Part shown: in pieces, positions 30,330 to 42,939 of the stretch
Position numbering within the stretch: the first letter of the stretch is position 1
Layout: each line of letters starts with the position of its first letter
DNA from: Tenrec ecaudatus
Lineage: Eukaryota > Chordata > Mammalia > Afrosoricida > Tenrecidae
Direction: 5' to 3'
Length of the DNA: 64,000 bases
Assembly: GCF_050624435.1 (NCBI RefSeq)
Contig: NC_134535.1
Location: 124,855,731 to 124,919,730, forward strand
The notes under the pieces: generated by a model
Databases searched by the model: none
Told to the model about the DNA's origin: nothing
Seen by the model: the letters and a program-made list of their open reading frames with translations, nothing else
Translations under genes and position numbers: made by a program

Positions 30330-32640
30330 ATGTATATAAAAACATTTCCATAGGCCTTCTCAGGCTCATTTTTCCATAGCAAAGAGAAGATGCACTTTCT
30401 CTTCTGGGTTGGTTCTCAGGTTCAGTTTATTTTCTAAATTCAGAGCAAGAAGAAAGCTCACAGCATTCATCTCATCTTCTCTGACAAGGCAAACAAAACC
30501 CGAATCAGAATGTCTGCCTCTTCTTTTCCTTTGTTCACTTGTGACGTATCATACATAAAATATATGTGCATCCCACATCTGAATAAATAATAAGCTGAAA
30601 CCTGTGTGCTCACAGCCAAGATCAAGAAGGAGAACTGCTGGCAGCTTAGAAACGCCATGTGATTTTCTTCTTGCCCCAGTCTCTTCTCGCAAGATCTGGC
30701 TTTTGTATCAACCATGCCCTTACTTCTCTTTCACCCTTTCATCGCCGGTTTGGAAGGGTGTAGCACGAATGTACATGTGTAAGAGGAGTGCAATTTTGCC
30801 ATTGCTAAATGAAGCCTCACAGGAGAGGTTAAGGAAGCTGAATGGGGTGCCTGGCCCTCAGGCTTGGCTTCAAGCTCCTGGAGAGTTTACACGAGAGGCT
30901 TCAATGCAGAACTCACTGGAATCAGAATATCTGGCACACTTACACTTTGAGACAGAACATGGGACTTCCCAAAGGAACATGATCCTAGAGCGGTAGATGC
31001 CCATAGTTCACCTCCAATTGTAGGAGGTCAAAGGGGAACAGCTTGGTGGGAGTGAAATGAGCTTATAGTTTTAGGTTAAACAAAAACTAAACAAAAAGCC
31101 CTCCAGGTCATTTATATTCACTTTAGCAGTTCTGGGTTCTGTTGTGTTCTGAGCATGTTTGGTTCTGCGGTTGTTCTGCTAGGTAAGCATATCTTGCCAG
31201 GGATATGCAGCCGCTAATCTCTGTCCATAGGGCTTTGGGTTGCTACTTTTCTCAGACTGGCCCCTTTGAAGAATTTTCTGCGATTTCAAATTTGATGGTT
31301 AGCCAAGAATTTGGGCAGAGTTGGTACACAAACATTTAGGATTTTCTCTGTAGTTGTGCCTTTGTGTTTTTTGGAGGTGGGGTAGAGGGGTGGGTTAGTT
31401 AGAATTCCTAATTTTGAGCTGCTCCATTGACCTTGGGTTCTGTCCTCTTATTTCAGCAGGAAAGGTTCAGCCTCCTGGCATCTGGGCTGTAAAGTGCTGG
31501 GCCCAAAACCCAGTTCAACGAACTACAAAATTAATGACCTTGTCCTGTTGAGTTTGGTCTTTCTAAAACAAGACTCCTCTCTTATTTTGCCTGCTTCTGC
31601 CTGCTTTTCACTGGATGGCCTGGGAGCATCCTCAGGGGAACGGAGTCATTAGGGATTTGTGAAGAAGTTAATTTTTCAGTATCTAGAATCTCACCTTTAA
31701 AATAATTCCATTGCTGCCAAGATATCCTTTCTTAGAATTTCCCCTGTTTTCCCACTCCTGATCTCTGCATTTTAGCACCTAGGATCAAAGATCCCCAAAC
31801 TCCACTCCGTTCACAATTCTGGGAGGGGAGGCTATCTCTAGCCAGAAAGCCACACATTTGCAATTCTTTTTCTGATTGCAGTTTTTGATAAGTCTATGCT
31901 ATAGTGTCTGGGTGCTCACGAGAACACACTCACACACACACACACACACACATTTCACTGTGTGTTAGGTGAAAGTGTCCACAGTTCATTTTCCCTGCGG
32001 TAGTTAGTTCATGCACAAATTGTCCTGTGACCTTGGTTGGGATCCCTGCAATGACAACACTCTCCCTGGGTTTTCCACTGCAGGCTCCCTGCTATCATTC
32101 ATCTTCTTCCCTTGTTCCCTCCTACCCGCCCTTCTCACCTGGTCCTTTTGATCTGTTGGAGCTGATTGTTCCAAGGAGCCCATTTCTCCAGGCAGGTGGC
32201 TTTGCTTTATCAGTCAGCCTATTGTGTGGCTGAAACGGGGCCTCCAGGCATAACTGCTATTTTAAATCAGGTCTCAGGGCTTCCTCCAGGCCTGATCAAA
32301 CTAAGAAGTTTGGTCTTCTCCATAAATTTGAATTTTGTTACCCCCCATCCCCCACCCCCAACTTGGATCTTTTATTGTGCTCCTGGGCAAGGGGCACACT
32401 ACTTCTTTTGCTATTCTGTTCCAGGTGGCTGTGGTTCACGTGGGCTGTGAGCCTTTGGACAGGTTGGAAGGAGATGGGGAACAACCAGAATTTGTCTCTT
32501 AGGTGGCAGCTCACAAGCTTAATGCCGCTCATCCAAATTAGGAGGTAGAACATTATCTATATGAACTATGTTGCCAATGACCTAGACGGTCCCCTGAGAC
32601 TGTGACCTTGCTTGTGTATAAGAAGCCATAACTATGTGCC
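30330..32640. other. Gene-free flank; one possible old L1 fragment
   Basis: 'aagatcaagaaggagaactgctggcagc' near 30619 resembles an old L1 3' UTR. The 130-codon + frame 30604-30996 has no recognisable domain and includes that repeat, so it is not supported as a gene. A (CA)n run lies at 31930-31952. The remaining sequence gives no recognised gene or element. Confidence 0.4.
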
Positions 32641-32649
32641 CTATTATAT

Positions 32650-32819
32650 ATGACAGGTAATCAAAAACTCATGGAGAATGGATATCATGCAACAAACCAC
32701 ATAGATTTCAAAATGTTTTCGCAGCAAAATAAACCGGTACTGACTTGTTCTAACATGTTTGAAGCACATGTTGCCGAAGCGCACTAAACAGGTTATCACA
32801 TGTTTGGGGCACAAAGGAG
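32650..32819. repeat. Possible mariner-like non-autonomous DNA transposon
   Basis: 'aggtaatcaaaaactcatggagaatgg' resembles the start of mariner-type elements ('gggtatycaaaaagttcatggaaaatgg'), and 'gcagcaaaataaaccggtactgacttgtt' fits such an interior. It is cut by the solo LTR on its right. Confidence 0.35.
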
Positions 32820-32825
32820 GATAAG

Positions 32826-33448
32826 TGTCAGGGTAACCAGCCCCTAGCAAATCATCACAGGTCCGGTCGGTGGGCACAATTGTACAGCGACAATAAGTAA
32901 AGATTATAGTAAAGTCATCGAGAGCATGAGACATAGAAGAGAGATTGACATAATGGAGTCAGACACATTTCATGGTAGCATGCTTACCTCAGCTCCTCTT
33001 GGTGGTACAGGGCAGGAGCGAGTGAGCGCAGTTAATTACTAAACAAAGCTCATATATCTTTTGGGGGTGTGCAAGCCCCCTAATTATAGGTAAGGACATA
33101 TGTCACAGGAAGGGGTTGTGCTATCGGTAATACATTGATGAGAGGGGGACGATCTAGGGGGACACACGCTATAGGAAGAGGAGGGATTAAGGGCATACAT
33201 GTGACAAGATGGGCAGACCCTAGATTCATGATGGCGGCCTAACCTTGATGGCCCTAGAGCTGGAGACTTTATTTAGTCTAAACTTCAGGGGAAGCAATCC
33301 ACCTTCCCTAACAGCAGGGAGTGAGCGCCACCTATTGTGGGAGAAGCAATGGTGTCTGCTTGCTCTGCGTGGCTGGTGTCTGCAGGGAGATAACTTGACA
33401 ATCATTTACCACGAGTTGCAAGCTGGGGAAGTCTTTTTGTATCCCACA
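32826..33448 (-). mobile_element. Solo LTR, family C copy 1, with 6-bp target duplication
   Basis: 623 bp starting TGTCAGGG and ending TATCCCACA, flanked by GATAAG on both sides (32820-32825 and 33449-33454), a perfect 6-bp duplication. It aligns from end to end with copies at 45883-46542 and 49533-50132. Orientation comes from copy 3, which carries TATAAAAG in the forward direction, so copy 1 is in reverse. A 6-bp duplication suggests class II (ERVK-like) integrase. No internal viral sequence adjoins it. Confidence 0.9.
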
Positions 33449-33602
33449 GATAAGACCTCAGTATGAAAACAGCTTCTCACAGGGCAGCATGAATTCTGCT
33501 ACATTTGAAGCAAGAAAACATATTAAATTTATGGTGAGGTTTGGGTAAAAGAATGATGAAATAAATCATTGATGTTTTAGGCAAAGTTTATGCCCCCCAC
33601 CC

Positions 33603-33790
33603 CCAACCCACTGCCATTGAGTCAATGCTGACTCATAGTGACGCCCATGGGTTTTCTGAGGCTGTAACTGTTTACAGGAGTAGAAAGCCCGGTCTTTCTC
33701 CTAAGGAGCTGCTGGTGGTTTCCAACTGCCGACCAGGCAGCTCACAGCATAACGCATAAGCTCTACGGACGCCACCAGGGCTCCTTACAG
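33603..33790 (-). repeat. Full-length AfroSINE, minus orientation
   Basis: 'cactgccattgagtcaatgctgactcatagtgacgcc', 'tttacaggagtagaaagcccggtctttctcc' and 'ggacgccaccagggctcctta', in reverse-complement order. Confidence 0.9.
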
Positions 33791-34959
33791 GACCCCAAAG
33801 AAATCAGTAATTTACAGGTGGACAAATAGATAACTCATCTTAAGAAGGGATGAGACAAGGTTGAAAATTAACCCCCATAGAGGCAGACCACCACATCAAT
33901 TTGCAAGGAAACAAATGATGTACAAAGATGGAAGAAGAACAAGGATGGACAGCAGCTGACACCACAGACATCTCAGTCAGTTCAGTCTACACAACCTTGA
34001 GACGCAAGAGCTGAGGAAACTGTCGACTGGATAGGTCAGCTGCAGAAAAGAGCAGAGTTTTCAATGGAAAGTTTCAACAAGTGGGATCAAGGAGTTCTTT
34101 GGATCATTGGAACAAGAGATGAAACATAGCAATACCGGTATGATCCTGAATGCAAAACCCAATGAAAGCAAGGCTACCAAAAAGTGGAACTGGTCCAGTG
34201 CAAGTGTGACGTTCAGTTCCAGGCCGTGGTCCACTGGGAATTAGCAAGCTCCAAACCCATGTGATTTGTTAGGGTCCAGGGATATCCCTTGCTCACGCAC
34301 ACACACAGCAGCAGCAGCAGCAAAGTCAAGTCAAACGGAAGGAAGTGGGTCCCTCTCTGGAGGTGAAAAGAGACCACCTGAAACATAGTTGAGAGAAGCT
34401 TTGCTCTGCGAGCGAAGTGGGTCCCCCACCCAGTAGGTGAGTTGAGCATACGGTGGAGGGATCTCGGTTTTATATGGCACTTTCAAATGGGAGGGAGTTG
34501 TGCTCTGCAGATGGTCAGACAACTTTCTAATTACGCAGTTGGCCCTCCAATCTGGTCTCAGGCATCGCATCTTTTCCATTGTATCTGAGCTGCTGCTCTG
34601 GGTCAGCGTGTCTCAGGATGATCCTCAAATACAGTCCTGCACCAGAATTTTGCTGGGCCTGGCTTCGAGGTGAAGGCGTTTACCAGGTCCGTTCTCACAG
34701 TCTTTAGTTCATCGCTTATTGCATGGGGTCCTTTGTTCCTGCCCTTAGCAGACAGGGCAGAAGTCCACAGCCGTGGGAAGCAAAGGCAGACTAGTCATGA
34801 TGTCAGTCTTTTTGCGAAGTCCAGGGCATTTTGCTTGTTGACCTTCCAGAGGGTCAAGGAATAACAACTTATATTTATTCTGAGTATTGGGAGAAAGTCA
34901 GACAAAACATTAGCAGGAAAATGGCCAGGCCAGCATCACCAGAGTCCTTCTCTATGAGG
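33791..34959. other. Gene-free flank with a short (CAG)n run
   Basis: A (CAG)5 run at 34307-34322 and no recognised gene. 33820-34240 has a purine-rich, LINE-like look but no diagnostic sequence. Confidence 0.4.
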
Positions 34960-35190
34960 TTAATGCTGCTGCTCATTCCTCTCATCACACAAGGCTGATT
35001 TTGTGAGTGCTTTGATGGAAAATCATTAGGCATCTACACGTTATAGTCCCGATTTGGCTCCTTCTGACTATTTTTTCTTTTTGGTGTGTTTCCAAATCTT
35101 AAGACCTTTTTAAAGGGCACCCACTTTCTTCATTTAATGGTATAAAAAGGCTGCAGAGATATGATTCAATTCCCAGAACCCTCAGTTCTT
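34960..35190 (+). pseudogene. Mariner-family transposase relic
   Basis: In frame from about 35043 the sequence encodes YSPDLAPSDYFFF, the signature surrounding the third Asp of the mariner D,D34D catalytic triad, followed by a remnant of the usual Leu/Phe-Lys-rich tail and a stop about 11 codons later. The upstream sequence is too decayed to follow, and no terminal inverted repeat was found, so this is a fragment. Mariners copy by cut and paste through TA targets. The element is dead and its subfamily unknown. Confidence 0.8.
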
Positions 35191-35379
35191 TAGACATGAC
35201 CTAAATGGCTGATATCACCACTTACAACTTGATAGGGCTCATGTTGAGAAATAAAGTTTATACCTCTATTTTTTATCTTTTAACTCAGTTTCCCACAAAA
35301 ATTCTAAGGTGTGCATACCTCACAGAGTTATGTTTCCCTACAGAACTATTATTTGTTGGACAAGTGAACCTTGGGAATG

Positions 35380-35830
35380 AGCTCATTTCCAGATCTGATG
35401 AGACAGGAGCGGCACCCCGTTCTAGGAGTAAGAACACACAGAGCACCGCAATCTCACACAATGGTTATAGCTAGCCATACCTGCTGCTACCTCGCGTCTA
35501 GGAGAGAACAGAGCCATAGCGTCAATGCTAAAACTACAGGGTTAAGACCTGCTCGCTCCTTCCCAGCCACGCGTTTGAATCAGCCAATCCTAACCCTGCA
35601 CATCTCCCTCCACACCTCCTAAAATGCTCTAAGCATCCCCCTAAAAAATAGGTGCGGTCCTCAGTCTTTGTCTAGGAATCCACTGAGCCACGTGCTGGCC
35701 CAGCAATAACGTACTTCCTTTGTTTCAACCTGTCGCCTGGCGTTGGCTACTTCAGAACTGAACCCAGGCCTCCCCAAGGCAGGCAAGAATTCCACGGATC
35801 TTGGGTAACACTGAAGGATGACTAAGGGCC
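35380..35830 (+). mobile_element. LTR-like element, family F copy 1
   Basis: 'tctaggaatccactgagccacgtgctggcccagcaataacgtacttccttt' and 'caacctgtcgcctggcgttggc' are shared in order with 55140-55220. The AATAA-like box followed by a T-rich run, then a TTGGGTAACA-like end, resembles an LTR R-U5 region. Confidence 0.5.
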
Positions 35831-36352
35831 ATAGTCTCAGGGGTTATCCCAGTCCCCATCTGACCAGCAAGTATTGTCTTTTTATGACTCTGAATTGTGC
35901 TTTACATTTTTCTTCCCTTCTATCCTGGACTTTCTATTGTGGTCCCTTTCAGAGAGGTGGGCAGTGCTAGCCTGGAGCCGAGGAGACTGCCGCTTCTGTG
36001 TCCATTGGTCCAATTGCATTGTTTCCAGAGGTTTTCAGGATTTCTCTCCTCCAGACCAGAAGAGAGCGATCCTGCACCTTTAATGGCCATTGAGGAACTT
36101 TGAAAAGAGCGCTTGCTATTCGCCCAAGGAAGTTGGAGAGCAGTGTCTTTGTCAACCCTGTTATGCTCATTGACCACATTGTTCACAGTGACTGTTGTCC
36201 TGGCCCCCAGCCCCAGGGACTTTTTTCCTTAAGGTGTTTGGTTACAGTTAAGAAAGTTTTAGAACTTTACTGCTTGGATGCTCTGGATAGAGTCACAATA
36301 AAGCTGACTACCCAGGTACCACTAGCCCTTGCCAAACGAGTGCGCTCACGGG

Positions 36353-36383
<31 letters not shown>

Positions 36384-37249
36384 TTTTGTAGGTATTCACC
36401 TGTTCTCCCTCCCTCTGACCTTTGTTCTTGCATATTTCTCCCCCTGTCCTCGCTTACCTTGGTCACACGGTGTTTACTATACCCATATTATCTTCAACTT
36501 TTGTCTTAAACTTTACCTGAATTAATGTTTACTAGGTGGAGTTGGCCAGATGACAGTGCATTAGGTTGCTTGCTTGTTTTATCTAGTTAGTGATCTCCCC
36601 ACTCCCCAATTCTGTGTGCCTTTAAACAATTTGTGTTTCAAGAGGATTTTTCAAATATCTATTTTATGACGGTTTTATCATTACTATCTGTTGTAAGGTT
36701 ACTGGGATCTCTCCATTCTATTTCATTCTAATCCCAATTTTACAAATTAAAGGAAAAGAGTCATTTTTCAAAAACATTTTAAAAATAATAAAATAAACAA
36801 AAAAAATTACCCTAGAGGGGTAATTAAGTTGTAAATAATCACCCAGCTATTAAATAGCAGATGCAACTTCAAGCTGAGAACCTGTGATTCCAAATCAATT
36901 CTTTTACCTGATAGTTCAGAAATATGGGTGATGGTTTTTTGTTTTTGTTTTTTTAGAATTTTGTGTAGGATTAGACCTAGAAAAAAATAAAACCAGAAGT
37001 CTGCACAAATTCTGATTATTCCCTATGTGTTTAGGGACTATATTTTACAAAGTACCAAGGCTATAAAATTTTCAAATATTTTGACTCATTTTCCTTCAAC
37101 ATAACATATTATATATCCTGAGTGTTTTTATAGTCAGAAGCTATCTACGTTTTCTGTCAATCATATCAATTAGAGACTCTAAGATAAAAGAAATGATTAT
37201 TAATCATATCAAGAAGGAAGAATCGATCACAAGACTCAACATATAACCC
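35831..37249. other. Gene-free flank with (CA)n run
   Basis: (CA)n at 36353-36378. AT-rich from 36540 on. Short frames only, none with recognisable content. Confidence 0.4.
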
Positions 37250-37545
37250 CTTCCCTGGGGGACGGACAACAGAAAAGTGGGTGAAGTGAGACGTCAGACA
37301 GTGTAAGACATGACAAAATAATTATAATTTATAAATTATGAAGGGTTCATGAGGGAAGGGGGCAGGGAGGGAGGGGGAAAACGAGGAGCTGATGCCAAGG
37401 GCTCAAGTAGAAAGCAAATGTTTTGGGAATGATGGCAACAAATGTACAAATGTGCTTGACATACAATGGATGGATGTATGGATTGTGATAAGAGTTGTAC
37501 AAGCCCCCAATATGATTTTAAAATGATTTTAAAAAAGAAAGAAAT
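37250..37545 (+). mobile_element. Afrotherian L1-type 3' end
   Basis: Contains 'gggggacggacaacagaaaagtggg', 'gacatgacaaaataattataatttataaattatgaaggg', the G-rich polypurine tract (37350-37385), 'gaggagctgatgccaagggctcaag' and 'gataagagttgtacaagcccccaatatg'. Close to full 3' region. Confidence 0.85.
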
Positions 37546-37849
37546 CATATCAAGAAGTTACAGCGTATAGCATCCATTCCAAGAAATTCTAATCAAGTTG
37601 CTATGCTACAACCACAGTTCCTAAAAGGAAATTGCCCACACGCAAAAGCACCTCCAACATTGGTCCACAATGAAAATTGCCCCAAATGTTTTGCATTGTT
37701 TAGGGGCAAGAGGAGCAAGTGGACATGTCTAAGTTCCTGTGTGATTCACCAGTTCTCTGACCAGAAAAAAGTACTTTCCAGTGTCAACTGATTGACTTTT
37801 CTTTTCGGCTTGTCAGGTTAAATTTATGTTAATTTGCAACTTTTCACTT
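37546..37849. other. Intergenic between two opposing L1 ends
   Basis: No repeat named. Contains a 62-codon frame (37603-37791) without recognisable domain. Confidence 0.4.
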
Positions 37850-38145
37850 CTTTTTTTTAAAGTCATTTTATTAGGGACTCATACAACTCATCACAATCCA
37901 TACATACATCAATTGTGTAAAGCACATTTGTACATTCATTGCCCTCATAATTCTCAAAACATTTGCTCTCCACCTAAGCCCCTGGTATCAGCTCCTCATT
38001 TTTCCCCTTCCTTCCCGCTTCCCCCTCCCTCATGAACCCTTGATAATTTATAAATTATTATTTTGTCATATCTTACACTGTCCGACATCTCCCTTCACCC
38101 ACATTTCTGTTGTCTGTCCTCCAGGGAGGAGGTCACATGTAGATG
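37850..38145 (-). mobile_element. Afrotherian L1-type 3' end, minus orientation
   Basis: 'agtcattttattagggactcatacaactcatcacaatcc', 'attgccctcataattctcaaaacatttgctctccacctaagcc' and 'ctgtccgacatctcccttcacccac'. Mirror image of the copy 300 bp to the left. Confidence 0.85.
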
Positions 38146-38259
38146 CTTGTAAGCAACATTTCACGTCTACCTTTTGGAAATTATTAATTATCAACCTTTT
38201 ATATCTTCTGATAGATACATTTAAAACTATTCATTTCCTTAAAACATAGTTTTACCTAT

Positions 38260-39480
38260 CACACCAAGTTTGATATTATATTTTCATTATTTATGTTAAA
38301 ATATTTTCTTTTAAATTCTCTGATCCAGGTTTTTAAATATATATTTTTTTATTTTAAAATATTTTATCTCCTATGTGTATTGGATTTTAAAATTCAACAC
38401 TTTTCACATATAAAATTCAGTTAGATCAGTTACCTTGATCATTTTGTTCAACCACGGTCAATACCCTTTGCCAAGTTTTCCATCCCCATAAATAAAAACT
38501 CAATGCTCTGAAGCAAACGATCCCCCATTTTCCTCCCTCCTATCCTTGGTAACCACCATTAACTCTATATGTAGTTACTTATTCTATTTACTTCATGTTA
38601 GTGAAATCATGTACCATTTTTCTCTCTTTCTTTTCATTTCTTATTTTTTAAGGTTTGAACAGAAAGAGTGAATTTATCAAAGGGAGATACTTTGGAAGAG
38701 AAGTCCAAAAGGCCCTAAGCTAGTCTAAAAAGCCAATTTGTCCTTTTTGTGACTTATTTCACTCAGTCTAATGTTTTCAAGATCCATTCATGTTTCAGAG
38801 TGTATCCGGATTTAATTTCTCTTTCGGGCAGAGTGATATTGCATTGTATGTAATGAGCATTTCCTCTCTAGACAGGTAATTTGAGTGGTTTCCACCTTTT
38901 GGCAATTGTGAATCATTCTGCAATGAAATGGCATGCAGTGCCGTGAATGTTTGTGTCTAGAAGTTGTGAGCTCAGAGCTCTTTATGTTTTCTAGGTACAA
39001 ATCCACTGTTGGATACGGGATTTGCAAATATTTTCTTCCAGCCTATAATTTGTCTTTCATCCTTTTAATAGTTTTTTTTTGCAGAGAAATAGTTCAAATT
39101 TCGATGAGGTCTACTTTCTCTATTTTGCTTCTTGTGGATTGTACTGTTGATGCTACGTCTTATTTTGGAAATGCAAGCCACCCCTACTATTAGTCTATTA
39201 ATATGGCCTTTGTTGCAATGAATAAATGAATGTTGACAATTCCATAATTTTATATTGTTAACAAAGTCCATATTTATTCAGATTTTCTTTCGTTTCTACC
39301 TGGTGACTTTTTGCTCCAAGAGCCCATCTCTGATCAAATCCACATTGTCTTTCATTCCCGTGTCTCCTTAGGCTGTGAGAGTTTCTCAATTTCTTTTTAT
39401 AGTGATGGATTAACTGTTTTGAGTAGTTCTGGCCAGATATATATTATAGAATGCCTCTTTACTGGAATGTGTCTGCTGTT
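38260..39480 (-). mobile_element. Old L1 LINE, minus orientation
   Basis: 'cttggtaaccaccattaactctatatgtag', 'gacttatttcactcagtctaatgttttcaagatccattcatg', 'gtggtttccaccttttggcaattgtgaatcattctgc' and 'ttttcttccagcctataatttgtctttcatcc' are the reverse-complement blocks of an L1 3' UTR and 3' ORF2 side. Strong decay indicates an ancient (L1M-type) copy. Confidence 0.75.
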
Positions 39481-40719
39481 TTCCTAATGGTTAGACTGAG
39501 GTCATGGGTTTGGAGGCGAGAGATCATAGAGATAAAATGCCATTTCCTCACGAAGTTAAAGGCTAGCTATTGTCAACATGATTTATGACGGTTATTGACC
39601 TCCTGTGTTTGTCTGTGTTCTTCCAAAGAAACCGGTTTCTCCCCTGGAAAGCCACTTTTTGTCTCTGAAGCTCCACTTAATAAGTGTTTGTGCCCTGCAG
39701 CAACAGAGCCAAATTGACTTACTCCAAATTAGAGAAGAAAGAGAAGTTTATTAGAAGGTGACACCTGCAGGGACTGGGCCTCCCCAGGTGTTTTCAGTTA
39801 ACTCAGGTTTGGGGCTAACCACAAGTGCAATTGTCCAGCATTTCCCAGCAGACCGAAGAACAGGGCTCTTCAAGTCTTAGGAGGTTTCCCTTGACTGACC
39901 AGATAGTAAGAGCTAGTTTTTTGCCAACTAACATACCACATCAGCTGAGGCAAATAAGAGGGCTTTTTCAGAGCGAGTGCTGTGGACATTCCATCCAACA
40001 TGTTTGTCTCTGAGTAATACGGAAAGTTGTAAAAATTCCAGAGAGACTGAGGTGTGGCCAGGGAAAGGCTGGCACAAGCATGGATTAGGCTGTAAGTCAG
40101 GTGAAAGAACTCACTCTGTGCAGCCCTCCCTTACGAAGTAGGGGGCTGCGTTTCTCGTCTGCACTGGGTTGAGTGGAATCACAAAAACACAGCTATTCCA
40201 AGGGGACTCTGCGGCATTGATGGGACCAGCAGGAGGACTTGCACCATCAAGGGGCACAGGGAGATTCCGAGAAGAGAGAGGTGGACCAAGCCCAGCTGGT
40301 CTGATCTAGCTGTTTAAGGAAACCTACAGACCAACGTTCCTGCCAACATTGTCTCGACAGATAGCAATGTGGCTGGTCTCCTGAGCAGGCGGTCTGCCCA
40401 GGGTAGTGCGGGATGTGCCTTTATCCCTGGTTCACCCAAAAGTCCATGCAGGGAAGCCAAGGGGGGCGGGCACACGTGTAATTGATGATGTATGGAATTG
40501 TGTTGGTACAGGTGACAGGCTTCTACTGACATCACCATGAAGTCAGGTGTTTGGTGTTTTCTCCTGGCACAGTTCAATGCCTGGTTAGGTACTATGCTTC
40601 CCTCCCAGAGTCCTTTGCAAATGGTCCCTGTATGGCCTTTCCAGACCCCAGGTAATGGCCAGCACGCCACACGTGTCTCAGGTTAGCATTTGCTCCATTG
40701 CGTTGGCTGTGGCTGGTGT
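39481..40719. other. Gene-free flank, nothing recognised
   Basis: Composition resembles old LTR material (39700-40100) but I cannot name it. The minus frame 40314-40670 (118 codons) has no recognisable domain. Confidence 0.4.
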
Positions 40720-40840
40720 TTGAGGAAGTGGATTGGCAGGCCTTTCTTCTCAGGTGCCTTTGGATAAACTTCAACTTCCAACCTTCTGGTTCACAACCAA
40801 GCCTGTTAACTGTTTCCACCCCTCAGGGACTCCACAGTGT
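40720..40840 (-). repeat. Diverged AfroSINE-related SINE, minus orientation
   Basis: 'ggattggcaggcctttcttctcaggtgcctttgg', 'ccaaccttctggttcacaaccaagc' and 'cagggactcc' match the reverse complement of a related tRNA-derived Afrotherian SINE form. Confidence 0.5.
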
Positions 40841-40929
40841 CCTCCACCTCCCCCATTTAAAAATGTCCATCCAGAAGCTCAAAAGGTGAGCATATTTTCA
40901 AATGTGGTCTTTGGTTGTGTAATTAGTTA

Positions 40930-41265
40930 AGCTATACCTCAAACTATAATTGGGCGGCTCTTCATCCAATGACCCTACTCCAGTAAGGAGAGAACGTGAA
41001 AACACACGGAGAAACCATGTCGAGACGAGGCGCTAGGAGGGATGCATGTAAAGGCCAGGGAAAGCCAAGGATAGTCAGTAATTACCAGCCACCATGAGGC
41101 AAGGAAGCATTTTCCCCTGGAGTCTTCGAACGGAGAGTGTCCTGCTGGCACCTTGATTTCAGACTTCTAGCCTCCAAGTCTGTAAGAGAATAAGCTTTGG
41201 TTGCCATAAGCTGCCTCTGGTGGTAACTTGTTTTGATAAACCTAGAAACCTAATACAACCTTCTG
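40930..41265 (+). mobile_element. MLT1-type MaLR LTR
   Basis: 'gcaccttgatttcagacttctagcctccaagtctgtaagagaataagctttggttgc', followed by 'ggtggtaacttgttttgataaacctagaaacctaatac', is the characteristic end of MLT1 LTRs, in forward orientation. An ancient, pan-eutherian element. Confidence 0.8.
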
Positions 41266-41339
41266 TAGGTAGAGTATCTACAAAATGTTTCCAGGGGGTG
41301 GAATTTTTCTGCATAGGAGACATCTCTCCCATTTATTAA

Positions 41340-42325
41340 TTTACTCAATCATTTATTTACATTAGTATGTGTTTGATCCACGTGTTTTTTAACTCAAGAT
41401 TTACATATAAACAAAATTCAACAAGTAATTTTTAAAACTTATTTTGAAATAATACATTAACAGGAAATTGCCAAGAAATGTACAAGATGTCCAACATGCC
41501 CTTTTTCTCAGCTCTCCCCCCGCCCCCATAGTAACACCTTATACAATTATGAAATGAAAGCTGGGAAAATAGCATGGGGACAATCCATACCATTCATTCA
41601 GGTTTCACCAATTACGCATGCAGTCATGTATGTGGATGAGCATGCATGTGTGGTGCCATATTTATGACATGTTTAGCCTTGTGTGGCCATCACCACACAC
41701 AGCATTACTTCAATAGCCCCTTGGCTACCCCATTTTCACCTTACCTCTGTCCTACATCATCTCTAACCCCTGACAACCACTAATCTGTTTTCCATCTCGA
41801 TACAGAAGTTGTTTCACAATGGGATCCTCTTCTGTCAAAAGTTTGTTTGGTTGTGGTGGTTGAGAATATACATAGCAAAATAGACACCAGTTCACAGCAT
41901 GTTCCAATTAGGGACAATGATGACATTCTTAGTGTCCTGTAACCATTGGTGCTTCTTTTTTCTGGGTTATCCCTCCTCTGTTAACATAAACTCACTGCTC
42001 TCTAGGCTTAGTCTTTTGTGTTGCTCTTGTGAATTTGACCCCTTACAGATAGTCCTTAAAAGAGTCTAATGCTGAAGCCAGATATTCTTTATTAGTAAAC
42101 TGTTGTTTACTTTTTTAGCAGATTTGAGGGGATTGTGTTGGCTTAAGGTTTAAAGATTATTTCAGGGCAATCATCCAGTTTCCATGTTCCAGGATAAAAT
42201 GGATTTGTACTTTAAAGCCCATGATCCATTTTGAATTAATTTTTACATAAAGTATGAGGTAGTTCCTTTTTTTTACTCTGCAAATGTCCAATTGCTCCAG
42301 CACCATTTTAAAAATAAACAAACTG
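41340..42325 (-). mobile_element. Old L1 3' UTR, minus orientation
   Basis: 'gtttgatccacgtgttttttaactcaag', 'gtggccatcaccacacacagcattacttc', 'cctgacaaccactaatctgttttccatctcg' are blocks of an L1 3' UTR in reverse complement. Continues beyond an inserted younger LINE end. Confidence 0.65.
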
Positions 42326-42329
42326 AGGG

Positions 42330-42590
42330 GAGATGAACAACAGAAATATGGGGGAAGGGAGACCGCGGATGGTATAAGATAGGAAAATAATAATAATTTA
42401 TTAAGAGGTCATGAGGGTGGGAGGGGAGAGGAAGGGAAAAAAGAGGATCTGATACCAAGGGTTCAAGTAAAAATAAAACATTTTCAAAATGATGATGGCA
42501 ACATATGTAGAAATGTGCTTGATACAATTGATGTCTGGATTTTTATAAGCGCTGTAAGAGCCCCAATAAAATGATCTATTAAAAAATTAA
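42330..42590 (+). mobile_element. Afrotherian L1-type 3' end inserted in old L1
   Basis: 'gagatgaacaacagaaatatgg', polypurine tract (42415-42435), 'gatctgataccaagggttcaag', 'gaaatgtgcttgatacaattgatg' and 'gctgtaagagccccaataaaatg', then an A-rich tail. Confidence 0.8.
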
Positions 42591-42939
42591 ATAACAAACC
42601 AACAAACTATTCTTCCTTTCCCCCACTTGTATGCTGGTTTGTTGTGGTGGCTTGTGTAGTGCTATGATCCTGGAAGCAGCAGTGAGCACTGATGTCCAAG
42701 TATTTGTTTATGTTCTGCTTTCATTAAAAAAATTGATTATATTATAATTCGATCATAAAAATGTGAAGATCTGCCAAACTTTTCGACATTGATAGTATCA
42801 TTTTATAATTCCACATCCTTGAATAGTTTTCCAAATTCTCCATATCTTCTCCAGTGCCTGCTGCTTTCAATTTTAAATCATAGCATAATGGGGGTGAAAT
42901 GCTATTTCATTGTGGTTATACTTTGCACTTCCCTGATGA

